61,146 bases of DNA from Candidatus Cloacimonadota bacterium. Its GTDB lineage: Bacteria > Cloacimonadota > Cloacimonadia > Cloacimonadales > Cloacimonadaceae. Of the stretch, positions 1 to 8,109 are shown one piece after another; within the stretch, counting starts at the first letter, position 1; each line of letters starts with the position of its first letter. The DNA is taken from positions 1 through 61,146 of the forward strand of contig JAEZUG010000079.1 of the NCBI GenBank assembly GCA_023421135.1, in the 5' to 3' direction. The translations under genes and the position numbers were made by a program. A model generated the notes under the pieces. The model was not told the DNA's origin. It saw only the letters and a list, made by a program, of their open reading frames with translations, and ran no database searches.

Positions 1-15
1 CTATAGTGCATTATT

Positions 16-438
16 TATCTATAATGCCGTCCCGATGGGACTCAGTGGTTTATCGCAATAATCATCGAATCTATCTAAAATGCCGTCCCCCTGGGACTCA
101 AGACGGTGCCATCTGTACTTTTCACACTGTCTCGAAGGCAGGAGTCCATGGGTACTACAACCCGTTGTTCTACATCTGGTTAACAAGTTTATGGATTACT
201 GCCTTCGAGACTGTGTGAAAAGTCTGGATACGGCAATGAGAGTTCCGTAGGAACGACATTTTAGGTAGTCTGGTAGATGATATACAAAGGAGGATTAGTC
301 CCGTAGGGACGACATTTTAGATAAGCTAAGACAATGATAGTGAGAGTATAATGTATCTGAAATGCCGTTCCTAAGGAATTCTGGAAAACTGCCATTGCTA
401 GTCATAGTTACTATCTAAAATAACGTTCCTACGGAACT
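16..438. repeat. Array of six short hairpin repeats, four forward and two inverted
   Basis: Six diverged copies of a 26-30 bp repeat lie at 16-45, 72-100, 354-381 and 412-438 (forward) and at 240-267 and 298-323 (reverse). The forward consensus begins TATCTAAAATGCCGT and ends in a short palindrome such as GTCCCTACGGGAC or GTTCCTACGGAAC. The CCC/GGG and TCC/GGA forms change on both sides together, so the 5-bp stem is kept by paired changes. Neighbouring copies start 56-58 bp apart, and the 168-bp gap between the second and third is three such steps. Orientation flips, the copies diverge and there is no cas gene, so this is not a CRISPR array. Confidence 0.8.
118..222. repeat. 105-bp element bounded by a 24-bp inverted repeat
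   Basis: Positions 118-141 and 199-222 are inverted copies of each other with one mismatch (arm starts CTTTTCACACTG and continues to CGAAGGCAG). They enclose 57 bp with no credible ORF. The element sits in the middle of the hairpin-repeat array, between the last forward and first inverted copy of that part. It could be a miniature transposable element or a cruciform-forming palindrome. No flanking target-site duplication is obvious. Confidence 0.7.
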
Positions 439-591
439 ATTCGTTAAGTTTATGACTTCTCACACAGCCTCCTTCGCAGGAATGACGATACGCAGAGCAG
501 GGAGAAAGAACATAATGCGCGTCATGTTTACGGCATGTGCAACGGTCTTAGTTAATAAGTTAATAGTGAGCGCTTTGCTCCTTCCAATGGC

Positions 592-613
592 CTGCCAAAC
601 TCCGATTTGGCAG
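592..613. repeat. 22-bp palindrome (CTGCCAAA stem), copy 1
   Basis: An 8-bp perfect stem CTGCCAAA/TTTGGCAG closes a 6-nt loop. The same 22-bp hairpin recurs at 1054-1075 and 1137-1158, and a truncated copy lies at 1032-1047. It is embedded in similar degenerate GTTAATAAGTTAA-type sequence each time, so it belongs to a larger repeat module. Confidence 0.75.
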
Positions 614-627
614 ATACTACCGAATAG

Positions 628-716
628 AACACGGATTTCGCAGATTTAACAGATTTACACGGATATTAGAATAGCACGCAGATTATTTTAGACCACAGAG
701 GACACAGAGGAAAGCA
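628..716. repeat. Degenerate low-complexity module (CAGATT / ACACAGAGG)
   Basis: The stretch consists of short drifting direct repeats, such as GCAGATTTAACAGATTTAC followed by CCACAGAGGACACAGAGG. It encodes no plausible protein. I recall similar filler in intergenic regions of many environmental genomes. A weaker echo (AACGCAGATGACGGGATC) is seen near 10053. Confidence 0.5.
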
Positions 717-759
717 GAGAGATGCAGAGATAGTGGAAGCGATCTTGTCTCACTATATC

Positions 760-851
760 GGCACCCATTTGAAACGCATCTCATACCCATGTGACACGCA
801 TGAGTTCACATGGGTGTCACATGGGTGTCACATGGGTGTCTCATGCGTGTC
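760..851 (+). repeat. Family A 11-bp-unit inverted element, copy A1
   Basis: Eight 11-bp units are arranged four, 4-nt spacer GTTC (804-807), four inverted. The left units are at 760, 771, 782 and 793; the right units at 808, 819, 830 and 841. Unit 4 is GACACGCATGA and unit 5 is ACATGGGTGTC; they pair at 9 of 11 positions across the spacer. The right arm is homogeneous (three identical ACATGGGTGTC units), while the left arm is more varied. No ORF or promoter explains it. Confidence 0.9.
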
Positions 852-913
852 GAAGCAGAGACGTGGTGGAGTGTAGTGGCGCTCTCCGAAGCGCCATCTT
901 GACGCTTTCCTGT

Positions 914-955
914 GACTAGGGATTAGGGATTAGGGATTAGGGATTAGGGATTAGA
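914..955. repeat. 7-bp tandem repeat GATTAGG, six units
   Basis: Six head-to-tail 7-bp units run from 914 to 955: GACTAGG, then four GATTAGG, then GATTAGA. This is a simple microsatellite downstream of element A1. Similar 7-8 bp runs occur near other gene ends and repeat elements in the window. Confidence 0.85.
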
Positions 956-1047
956 GGGTCAGTGTTGAACTGGGAGACTAAAGGGTTGTGACTGTAGGGG
1001 CAGACCTGTGTGTCTGCCCGGAATAAATGGTCTGCCAAACTCCGATT

Positions 1048-1216
1048 ACTGGTCTGCCAAACTCCGATTTGGCAGAAACGCCTCCGAGGCTAACAGCCAA
1101 TTAGTTAACAGTGAATGCTTCTCTCCTCTTACTGGTCTGCCAAACTCCGATTTGGCAGAAACGCCTCCGAGGTTAGAAGTTAATAAGTTAGTACTGAATG
1201 CTTTTCTCTCTCACTT
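1048..1216. repeat. Two tandem copies of an 83-bp module with an internal hairpin
   Basis: Copy one (1048-1130) and copy two (1131 to about 1216) both begin ACTGGTCTGCCAAACTCC and include the 22-bp palindrome, then AAACGCCTCCGAGG, a GTTA-rich stretch and GAATGCTT followed by CTCT. The first 42 bases are nearly identical, and the later part has drifted. A related single copy surrounds 547-613. No coding function is supported. Confidence 0.75.
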
Positions 1217-1372
1217 AATCGAGGACTATTACGATCTCGATAACTGTGCACACCCCTAGGCTCCGAAAATTAAGAAAAAATGTCTTGCCAAATATTTCGC
1301 TTCATCTTTAGGTGTAACCAAGTGATAATGGTATTTATTACAATGATATAAGCTAATTCAAAGGAGTTAATT

Positions 1373-4300
1373 ATGAAGAAGCTACTACTTATCTTATTCG
1401 CGGTTACTCTGTGGTCTGCATTTCTGTTTGCTGATAACATCATACCTGTTAGAACGGATGTATCAGGATTCTCGACTTGGGCGGACATTGATGTAGCTGG
1501 TACGGAATACCTTCAGCTATTGAATTCCACATCGAGTACTATTTCACCAGCTATGAATTTTGATAACTTTACAGCGGAGACTTTGAACTTCAAGGCCAGG
1601 ACCTTTGGAGGAGTGAATGCAGTCGAAAACGAAATTACTGTTTCAATTTCAACAGACAATGGATCAAATTGGTCTGTTCTTGGTACAAGACTGCCTGCTA
1701 ATAAAAATTTGACAGCAATGACTCCGTTTGATTTAAGCAGTTACAATGGCACACAAGTAAAGATCAAGTTTACGATGGCCGGTACAATTAATGATATTGG
1801 AGCGGGTATTGATGACATAACTATCGCTGGCACGCCTGCTGGAGCTGCCATCTCCGTGAATCCAATCTCTCTTGCAGGATTTACCTATGTCCACCAATCA
1901 GGGCCTTCTCAAGAGCTTAGTTTTGCTCTGACCGGATCAAATTTAACTGCTGATTTAGCAGTCTCAGTAACTGCGAATTATGCTATATCCTCAACTTCAG
2001 GGGGAACATTTGGCTCTTCCCTCAGTTTCACTCCTGCATCCGGTGCTGTATCCGCTACTATCTATGTCCGTCAAATAGCCGGACTTGATGTTGGATCATA
2101 TACCGGTACTATAACCTGTAGCTCAACAGGAGCTACCAATAAGACTGTATCTTTGAGTGGAACTGTAACCGCCATTCCTTTGGTTGGTGCAACCGAGACG
2201 TTTGACAACTTCTCTGCTGCTGGTTCATATTCAAGTGGCAATTTTCTGGGACAAGACGGTTCAACTTGGACATATGTGAACTGCCGAGGAGATTATTCAA
2301 TAACCGGCAGTGCCCCAATGCTTCGAGACAACGATACAGCTCACATGACTTCAGGAACGATAAGCGGTGGTATTGGGGAAATTGAGTTCAAGTATATGCA
2401 AGCTTTTACTACTAATGTTAGCCTGAATCTATACATCAACAATGTTGTTGTCGCTACCGTAACTTCAAGCTCGCAGCAGGGTGTAGTACTTAATTCTGGT
2501 AGAGTTACAGTAAATCAGGCTGGCAATTTTACTATCAAGTTTGCCCGAGCTTCCGGTGGTGGGCAGGTCGTTATTGATGATGTTACATGGTCAAGCTACG
2601 GGGATCCACCTGCAGCTACCCCTCTGATAACCCCCCCTGCAGGTACGTATTTTGACTCTCAAACTGTTAGTATTTCATGCGAGACTGCTGGTGCAAGTGT
2701 TTACTACACAGAAAACGGAGACACGCCTACAGATCTAAGTACTTTGTACACTGGGTCATTTCTCCTAAGTTCAAGCGCTACCATCAAGGCAATAGCTTAT
2801 GCAAGTGGTTACAGCCCAAGCCAGATTGCTAGCTCAGTTTATACTATCATTCAAGAACCCAGCAATCACGTTACAAGCTTTGAAGGTATCACTGGATATC
2901 CCGGCAATAGCCAGATATATCTTTCTTGGACTGATTCAACGGGTGAAGTATTGCCCGATGCATATCTGATCAAGGGCAGTGTCAGTGGTTTTTCTGCTAT
3001 AGTCGATCCTGTTGATGGGGTATTTGAAGCAAACTCAGGCTTGGTTCAGAATGTTGCCTATGGTGTGAATGAGTTTACATTCAATAGTTTAACGGAGAAT
3101 ACAAACTATTACTTCAAGATTTACCCATATTGTGGTAGTGGTGATATTGTTCAGTACAAGACAGATGGGATAGTGCCTTCAGAATCAGTTCTTACAGAGT
3201 ACGGTCCTCCTACAATACCTGCTGCAATTTCAGCAACAGCTGTTTCTCATGAAGGTTTCACTGCCCGATGGGATACAGTTGTTGGTGCTGAGTCCTACAG
3301 AATTGATGTTTTGCGTAGTCAGTTAACCCCCTTCACAATCAATGAAGGTTTTAATTCTGGTACAACTGCTCCCGCAGGATGGACTTTCACAGCAATCGGT
3401 GGTACATACACTACTGCCACAAATTTCGGTTTTTCTAGCCCATCCTTGCAATTCGACAATACAGGAGATAGAGTACTAACGCCAGTGTTCCAAGGCGCAA
3501 CTGCAGTGTCTTACTGGCTTAAAGGCCAAAGCACTAACGCAGTTTCTGCACTTACTGTTGAGCAGTTTGACGGTGATAACTGGACAGTGCTTGCGACTAT
3601 ACAACCTATACCAACTACAGGAACTATCAATACCCATGAATTGACTAGTAATATTACTCAGGTAAGATTTACCTATACCAAGAGTTTTGGTAACTTGTCT
3701 TTTGATGATGTTACGATAAACGGCTCTACATATGCTATGCAAGCAATCACAGGATGGGACAACTTAACGGTCGCTACAAGCCCTGTGAGAGTAAGTGGAC
3801 TCGATGCTGCTACAGATTATCAGTACGTTGTTAGAGCTTTTAATGAAAATGGCACAAGTGCTAATTCAAATGCCGTAAACGTTTCTACAACTGCGACCGT
3901 TCCCGGAGCCGGAGCTGGAACCTTGATTGGCGATGATGTTGATATTATTGTACCGCCGGTCGGCATATTGACCGATAATTCTGTTACTATAGATCCTGCT
4001 AGCGGGACGGATATAGATTTCAACGTTACTGTCAGCGTAAATGGGCAAACCCTTATCTATACCATCAGCAGCAGCAACACAGATGCACTGAATGGGCTAT
4101 ATCTGCTGAATCATGCAGGTCCCACAAATGCCCCGACTGGCTATAATGTCAGCACTGGCACCTTAGTCGATAGCGGTTTAGAGGCTGGTGTATCCTATTT
4201 TGAAATTAGCGGTATTGCCGCAAAAGGCGAGCTAGTAATCAGCTTGGAGTTCGATCAAACCCTCCCCGTCGAGCTATCATCATTCACTTACACCCTGAAT

Positions 4301-4873
4301 CCGCAGAATCTGGTGACTTTGCACTGGATCACCCAGACCGAGACCAATGTGCTGGGTTACTACATCTATCGGGGAAAGAGCGAAGAAGCTTCCGAGGCTG
4401 TCCTGGTGAGCGATATGATTGCTGCCACCAATACTTCCACCTTGCAGAGCTATATCTTTGTGGATAGCGAATTGCAGGAACAGGGCACCTATTACTACTG
4501 GCTGCAAAACCTGGACATGGATGGCAGTAATGCCTTCCACGGTCCCGTTCGCGTGGAATATAATTTCACCGATCCCGGAACGCCCAATCAGCCTCTGGTA
4601 ACCGCTCTCAACCGCGTTTATCCCAATCCCTTCAATCCCACCACCTTCATCAACTACAGCCTGAGTGAGAACAGCCCCGTGCAGTTCAAGATCTACAACA
4701 ACCGTGGACAGCTGGTTCGCACCATCACAAACGCTCCCACCACTGCCGGTAATCACCGTGTGGATTGGAACGGCACAGATGAGAACGGCTCTGCCTGCTC
4801 CACCGGATTGTATCTGATCCGCATGGAAGCCGGAAAAGAGAGCTTCACTCGTAAAGTGGTGCTGGTGAAGTAA
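1373..4873 (+). CDS. Secreted multi-domain protein with FlgD-like C-terminal sorting domain
   Basis: An exported, probably surface-bound or adhesive protein of 1166 aa. The start is set by AAAGGAG seven bases upstream. A signal peptide (MKKLLLILF... to FADN, about residues 1-21) leads into repeated beta-sandwich domains: cleaved-adhesin-like modules near residues 45-155, 265-405 and 660-790; a chitobiase/beta-hexosaminidase C-terminal-like domain near 415-500; and fibronectin-III-like domains, one with APTIPAAIS-type linker sequence near 620. The last 86 residues (1081-1166) begin RVYPNPFNPTTFINYSL and are a FlgD-like/type IX-type sorting domain; this family directs export across the outer membrane. 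No secretion-machinery gene is in the window. Gene-poor repeats lie upstream and a terminator follows. Domain limits are by eye; the ligand is unknown. Confidence 0.88.
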   Translation: MKKLLLILFAVTLWSAFLFADNIIPVRTDVSGFSTWADIDVAGTEYLQLLNSTSSTISPAMNFDNFTAETLNFKARTFGGVNAVENEITVSISTDNGSNWSVLGTRLPANKNLTAMTPFDLSSYNGTQVKIKFTMAGTINDIGAGIDDITIAGTPAGAAISVNPISLAGFTYVHQSGPSQELSFALTGSNLTADLAVSVTANYAISSTSGGTFGSSLSFTPASGAVSATIYVRQIAGLDVGSYTGTITCSSTGATNKTVSLSGTVTAIPLVGATETFDNFSAAGSYSSGNFLGQDGSTWTYVNCRGDYSITGSAPMLRDNDTAHMTSGTISGGIGEIEFKYMQAFTTNVSLNLYINNVVVATVTSSSQQGVVLNSGRVTVNQAGNFTIKFARASGGGQVVIDDVTWSSYGDPPAATPLITPPAGTYFDSQTVSISCETAGASVYYTENGDTPTDLSTLYTGSFLLSSSATIKAIAYASGYSPSQIASSVYTIIQEPSNHVTSFEGITGYPGNSQIYLSWTDSTGEVLPDAYLIKGSVSGFSAIVDPVDGVFEANSGLVQNVAYGVNEFTFNSLTENTNYYFKIYPYCGSGDIVQYKTDGIVPSESVLTEYGPPTIPAAISATAVSHEGFTARWDTVVGAESYRIDVLRSQLTPFTINEGFNSGTTAPAGWTFTAIGGTYTTATNFGFSSPSLQFDNTGDRVLTPVFQGATAVSYWLKGQSTNAVSALTVEQFDGDNWTVLATIQPIPTTGTINTHELTSNITQVRFTYTKSFGNLSFDDVTINGSTYAMQAITGWDNLTVATSPVRVSGLDAATDYQYVVRAFNENGTSANSNAVNVSTTATVPGAGAGTLIGDDVDIIVPPVGILTDNSVTIDPASGTDIDFNVTVSVNGQTLIYTISSSNTDALNGLYLLNHAGPTNAPTGYNVSTGTLVDSGLEAGVSYFEISGIAAKGELVISLEFDQTLPVELSSFTYTLNPQNLVTLHWITQTETNVLGYYIYRGKSEEASEAVLVSDMIAATNTSTLQSYIFVDSELQEQGTYYYWLQNLDMDGSNAFHGPVRVEYNFTDPGTPNQPLVTALNRVYPNPFNPTTFINYSLSENSPVQFKIYNNRGQLVRTITNAPTTAGNHRVDWNGTDENGSACSTGLYLIRMEAGKESFTRKVVLVK

Positions 4874-4895
4874 AGTCAATAGTGAATGAGTTGAT

Positions 4896-4935
4896 AGGTT
4901 AATAAGTTAACTAGTTAATGAGTTAACCAAGTTGG
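4896..4935. repeat. 8-bp tandem repeat (AGGTTAAT-type)
   Basis: Five degenerate 8-bp units, each centred on GTTA or GTTG, lie directly after the secreted-protein gene and before its terminator. Similar GTTA-rich runs occur at 547-570 and 1100-1120. Confidence 0.6.
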
Positions 4936-4958
4936 CTTAAGACTATACAGATGTAATG

Positions 4959-4993
4959 AAGAGCGCTCCGCATGCCGGGGCGCTCTTTCCTTT
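4959..4993 (+). terminator. Rho-independent terminator after the secreted-protein gene
   Basis: A GC-rich stem of about 12 bp (AAGAGCGCTCCG pairing with CGGGGCGCTCTT, one G-T pair) closes a 5-nt loop and runs into CTTTCCTTT. It ends transcription from 1373-4873 before the acyl-CoA dehydrogenase gene. Confidence 0.7.
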
Positions 4994-5104
4994 GGGCATA
5001 ACAATCTCCGCTGGTGAGACCGAGAATCATTTTGCTCTTGACATCTGAAGCCTGTTCAGCTTACTTACATACACAGCTAAATCTATAACTATCAGGAGAT
5101 AATA

Positions 5105-6250
5105 ATGGAATACTTCCTTACTGAAGATCAATTGGAGATGCAGGAAATAGCCCGCAAGATTGCCCAGGAAAAGATGCTGCCCTTACGGGAAAAGTATGAT
5201 GAAGAGGGAACCTTCCCCTGGGATATAGTGGAGATTATGGCTCAAAGCGATCTCTTTGCAGTTCTGATCCCCGAGGAATATGGCGGAATCAGTGGTAAAG
5301 TGGCAGATCTGGCCATTGTGACTGAAGAGCTTTGCACGGTCGATATGGGCATCTCTCTGGCTTTTGGCGTCACCGGACTGGGTATGTATCCCATCCTCAT
5401 CGCAGGCAGCGAAGAACAGAAGCAGAAGTATCTTTCTCATATAGCCACCGGCAAACGTTTGGCTGCCTTTGGGCTCACCGAAGCTGGTGCCGGTAGTGAT
5501 GTGGGAGCCATGGCTACCACTGCCCGCAAAGAAGGAGATTACTACGTTCTCAATGGCACCAAACAGTGGATCTCAAATGGTGGAGAAGCAGAAATCTACA
5601 CGGTTTTTGCCATGACCGATCCCGCCAAGGGGGCTCGGGGCTGCTCCGTCTTCGTGGTGGAAAAAGGCACTCCCGGATTCAGCTTTGGTAAAAAAGAAAA
5701 CAAGATGGGCATCAGAGCCAATTGCACCCGTGAACTGGTCTTTGAAGATTGCAAAGTTCCCGCTGAGAACATGCTGGGCCGTGAAGGCACCGGATTCATC
5801 ACAGCCATGAAGGTCTTCGATAAATCCCGCCCTATGGTGGGCGCACAGGCCGTTGGCGTGGCTCGGGGAGCCTTTGAAGCAGCCATCAAGTATTCCAAGG
5901 AACGCGAGCAATTTGGCAAGCCCATTTCAGGTTTCCAGGCTGTTCAATTCATCCTGGCAGATATGGCCACGCAGATAGAAGCAGCCCGTGCCCTGGTGAT
6001 GCAGACTGCCAGAATGATAGACGGCGGAGCCAAGAACTATTCCAAAGAAAGCGCCATGTGCAAATACTTCGCTTCCGACGTCGCCATGCAGGTTACCACA
6101 GACGCCGTTCAGGTACTAGGCGGCTATGGCTATATGAAAGAGTATCCCGTGGAGAAGATGATGCGGGATGCCAAGATCCTGCAGATTTACGAAGGAACCA
6201 ATCAGATCCAGCGTGGAATCGTAGCTGCCAACCTGCTCAAGGAATTCTAA
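5105..6250 (+). CDS. Acyl-CoA dehydrogenase (short-chain/butyryl type)
   Basis: An FAD flavoprotein of 381 aa, the usual length, that oxidises acyl-CoA to trans-2-enoyl-CoA or catalyses the reverse, passing electrons to electron-transferring flavoprotein. Visible signatures are the FAD/substrate loop LTEAGAGSDVGAM (about residue 122), the WISNGGEAEIY strand, and the C-terminal IYEGTNQIQR, whose Glu is the catalytic base in short-chain enzymes. An AGGAGA ribosome site precedes the ATG. No etfAB or hydratase genes are adjacent, so chain length and direction cannot be fixed; butyryl-CoA dehydrogenase is the nearest match in pattern. The PAS gene begins on the base after its stop codon, implying cotranscription. 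Confidence 0.93.
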   Translation: MEYFLTEDQLEMQEIARKIAQEKMLPLREKYDEEGTFPWDIVEIMAQSDLFAVLIPEEYGGISGKVADLAIVTEELCTVDMGISLAFGVTGLGMYPILIAGSEEQKQKYLSHIATGKRLAAFGLTEAGAGSDVGAMATTARKEGDYYVLNGTKQWISNGGEAEIYTVFAMTDPAKGARGCSVFVVEKGTPGFSFGKKENKMGIRANCTRELVFEDCKVPAENMLGREGTGFITAMKVFDKSRPMVGAQAVGVARGAFEAAIKYSKEREQFGKPISGFQAVQFILADMATQIEAARALVMQTARMIDGGAKNYSKESAMCKYFASDVAMQVTTDAVQVLGGYGYMKEYPVEKMMRDAKILQIYEGTNQIQRGIVAANLLKEF

Positions 6251-6586
6251 GTGTACGAGTGGATCAAGGACTTTGACGTAGCGATCACCGTCTGCGATAA
6301 AAACGGGATCATCACAGAAATGAATGCCAAATCCTGCAACACCTTCGCTTCCCACGGTGGTGCTGAACTGATCGGCACCAGCCTCTACGATTGCCACAAG
6401 CCCTCCAGTCAGGACAAGATCCGTGAGCTGCTGGCCACCGGGAAAGCCAATGCCTACACCATCGAGAAGAATGGCCAGAAGAAGCTGATCTATCAGCAAG
6501 CCTGGTATCAGGATGGTGAGATTGCCGGCTTGGTGGAGATGTCTCTGGTGCTGCCGGAGCAGATGCCGCACTATGTCCGCTCCTAA
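6251..6586 (+). CDS. Small stand-alone PAS-domain protein
   Basis: A 111-aa protein made of essentially one PAS fold: ITVCDKNGIITEMNAK near residue 12, then IGTSLYDCHK and a terminal beta strand pair (QAWYQDGEIAGLVEMSL). No output domain is present. The start is GTG directly after the acyl-CoA dehydrogenase stop; an AAGGAA site inside the end of that gene sits 6-7 bases upstream. It overlaps queH by 14 bp. PAS domains sense ligands or redox state, but ligand and partner are unknown here. Stop-to-start contact suggests a role tied to the dehydrogenase or to queH; this is inference from position only. Confidence 0.75.
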   Translation: MYEWIKDFDVAITVCDKNGIITEMNAKSCNTFASHGGAELIGTSLYDCHKPSSQDKIRELLATGKANAYTIEKNGQKKLIYQQAWYQDGEIAGLVEMSLVLPEQMPHYVRS

Positions 6587-7127
6587 GCTCTTGATGCACA
6601 CCTGTTGTGCACCTTGTTTGATAGCGCCCTACAACCATTTGAAAGAAACCGGTATGCAAATTACCGGTTTCTGGTTTAATCTCAATATCCATCCCTACAC
6701 GGAATACAAGAAACGGCTGGAGACTCTGCAAGACTTTGCTTTACAAGAGAATATGCCGCTGATCGTCCGGGATCAATATGGGATAGATGAGTTTATTCTG
6801 GGTATTGAGGGTAAGATCGATGAGCGCTGTGAATACTGCTACCGGCACCGTCTGGAAGCTGTAGCAAAGACCGCTGCTGAAGAAGGCTTTGACGCCTTTT
6901 CCAGCACTCTGCTCTACAGCCGGTATCAGAAGCATGAATTGATCAAATCTATTGCCTCAGAGATGGCAGAGAAACACGGAGTGGATTTTTACTATGAGGA
7001 CTTCAGAAGCCTCTGGCAAAAGGGAATAGAGCTTTCCAAAGCAGCGGGAATGTACCGCCAGCAATACTGCGGCTGCATCTTCAGCGAGCGCGACCGCTAT
7101 TTAGGTAAACCAGGAGAAAAGAAATGA
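6573..7127 (+). CDS. queH: Epoxyqueuosine reductase QueH
   Basis: The last step of queuosine synthesis in tRNA: reduction of epoxyqueuosine to queuosine by the QueH (formerly DUF208) family, an Fe-S enzyme unrelated to QueG. The 184-aa product shows the conserved cysteines HTCCAPC (residues 8-14), CEYCYRHR (near residue 88) and QYCGCIFSE near the C-terminus. I start at ATG 6573 because the conserved MHTCCAPC block follows directly; the 20 extra upstream residues in this frame overlap the PAS gene and look non-coding. It shares ATGA with the next gene, so the two are translationally coupled. No other queuosine gene is in view. Confidence 0.9.
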   Translation: MSAPKLLMHTCCAPCLIAPYNHLKETGMQITGFWFNLNIHPYTEYKKRLETLQDFALQENMPLIVRDQYGIDEFILGIEGKIDERCEYCYRHRLEAVAKTAAEEGFDAFSSTLLYSRYQKHELIKSIASEMAEKHGVDFYYEDFRSLWQKGIELSKAAGMYRQQYCGCIFSERDRYLGKPGEKK

Positions 7128-8056
7128 GCCGTTACAAAGAGATAGACCTGTTTCAGATCAACGTCTATTCCATCAAAGACCGTCCCAGCAAGGTGGAACC
7201 ATCCGCCTTTGCCAAACCGGGCACAGTGGATACTTCAGCATTTCTGGATTGCCTGCCGGATATCCTGAAAGCCTCCGATTTCAAAGCCTTTGTGAGTGCT
7301 TGCCGGAAGGCACGAATTGATGCCAAGCCCATTATCATAGGCCTGGGCGGACACGTGATCAAGTGCGGATTGACTCCGTTACTGGTTGAGCTGATGGAAC
7401 AGGGCGCGGTGGATTCGTTTGCAGTGAACGGCTCTGTAATGATCCACGATTTTGAGCTGGCAATGTTTGGCAAAACCTCGGAGGATGTCTCCAAGGCTCT
7501 GGCTGATGGCAGCTTTGGGATGGTCTTTGAGACTACCTATGGGATCAATTCAATCATCACTCAGGCCAGCAAAGATGAGCTGGGCTTGGGTGAAGCACTG
7601 GGAAAGCACCTTCTGGAGCAAGCTGAGCATCCGGAAGATTCTCTTTTGGCAATGGCTTACAAGCACAACATTCCAGTAACGGTTCACGTTGGCATAGGTA
7701 CCGATATAATACATCAAACACCTTGTGCTGATGGTAAGGCTATTGGAGACTGTTCCCACCGGGATTTCAGAATCCTCTGCAACAGGCTTTTAGGCTTGGA
7801 TGAGGGGGGAGTCTTTGTGGATCTGGGCTCTGCTGTGATAATCCCGGAAGTCTTTCTGAAGGCTCTCACTGTGGCGCGCAATATCAGCGGAAAGCTGAAG
7901 AACTTCACCACCGCTGTCTTTGATATGAACATGCAATACCGGGCTTGGGAAAACGTCTGTAAGCGTCCCGTCGAGACCGGCGGCAAGGGCTATTACTTCA
8001 TTGGACACCATGAGATCATGATCCCGCTCTGGATCAAGTCGGTGCTGCGCAGTTAG
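7124..8056 (+). CDS. Deoxyhypusine-synthase-like protein of unknown function
   Basis: A 310-aa protein with the look of the deoxyhypusine synthase fold: a Rossmann-like opening IIIGLGGHVIKCGL near residue 70, VNGSVMIHDFELAMFGKTSEDV near 102, and a closing GGVFVDLGSAVIIPEVFLKA near 225. Bacteria lack the eIF5A substrate of the true enzyme; some bacterial relatives act on polyamines, but this subgroup is uncharacterised as far as I know. The start overlaps queH by 4 bp with no gap, pointing to one transcript. It could use NAD, as family members do. I am fairly sure of the fold family and unsure of the reaction. Confidence 0.65.
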   Translation: MSRYKEIDLFQINVYSIKDRPSKVEPSAFAKPGTVDTSAFLDCLPDILKASDFKAFVSACRKARIDAKPIIIGLGGHVIKCGLTPLLVELMEQGAVDSFAVNGSVMIHDFELAMFGKTSEDVSKALADGSFGMVFETTYGINSIITQASKDELGLGEALGKHLLEQAEHPEDSLLAMAYKHNIPVTVHVGIGTDIIHQTPCADGKAIGDCSHRDFRILCNRLLGLDEGGVFVDLGSAVIIPEVFLKALTVARNISGKLKNFTTAVFDMNMQYRAWENVCKRPVETGGKGYYFIGHHEIMIPLWIKSVLRS

Positions 8057-8109
8057 AAGTTAGAAGTGAAGCTGCTTTGCGGTGTAAACTCTCTGCTAAC
8101 TTCAGACTC

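Noticed and set aside
16..438. CRISPR-like array of 28-bp repeats with about 28-bp gaps
   Set aside because: Two copies are inverted, repeats diverge strongly, the core is a self-complementary hairpin, and no cas gene is present.
452..649. 65-codon plus-strand frame in the upstream repeat zone
   Set aside because: Composed of repeat and low-complexity sequence without a ribosome site or recognisable motif.
914..955. Telomere-like GATTAGG repeats
   Set aside because: Only six 7-bp units, internal, in a bacterial context with similar simple repeats elsewhere; a microsatellite is sufficient.
1008..1259. 83-codon plus-strand frame
   Set aside because: It is read through the 83-bp tandem repeat, so its sequence is the repeated module; no ribosome site.
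4280..4879. 199-codon minus-strand frame opposite the end of the large secreted protein
   Set aside because: The plus strand encodes the FlgD-like domain with clear motifs; the antisense frame is an artefact of its codon bias.
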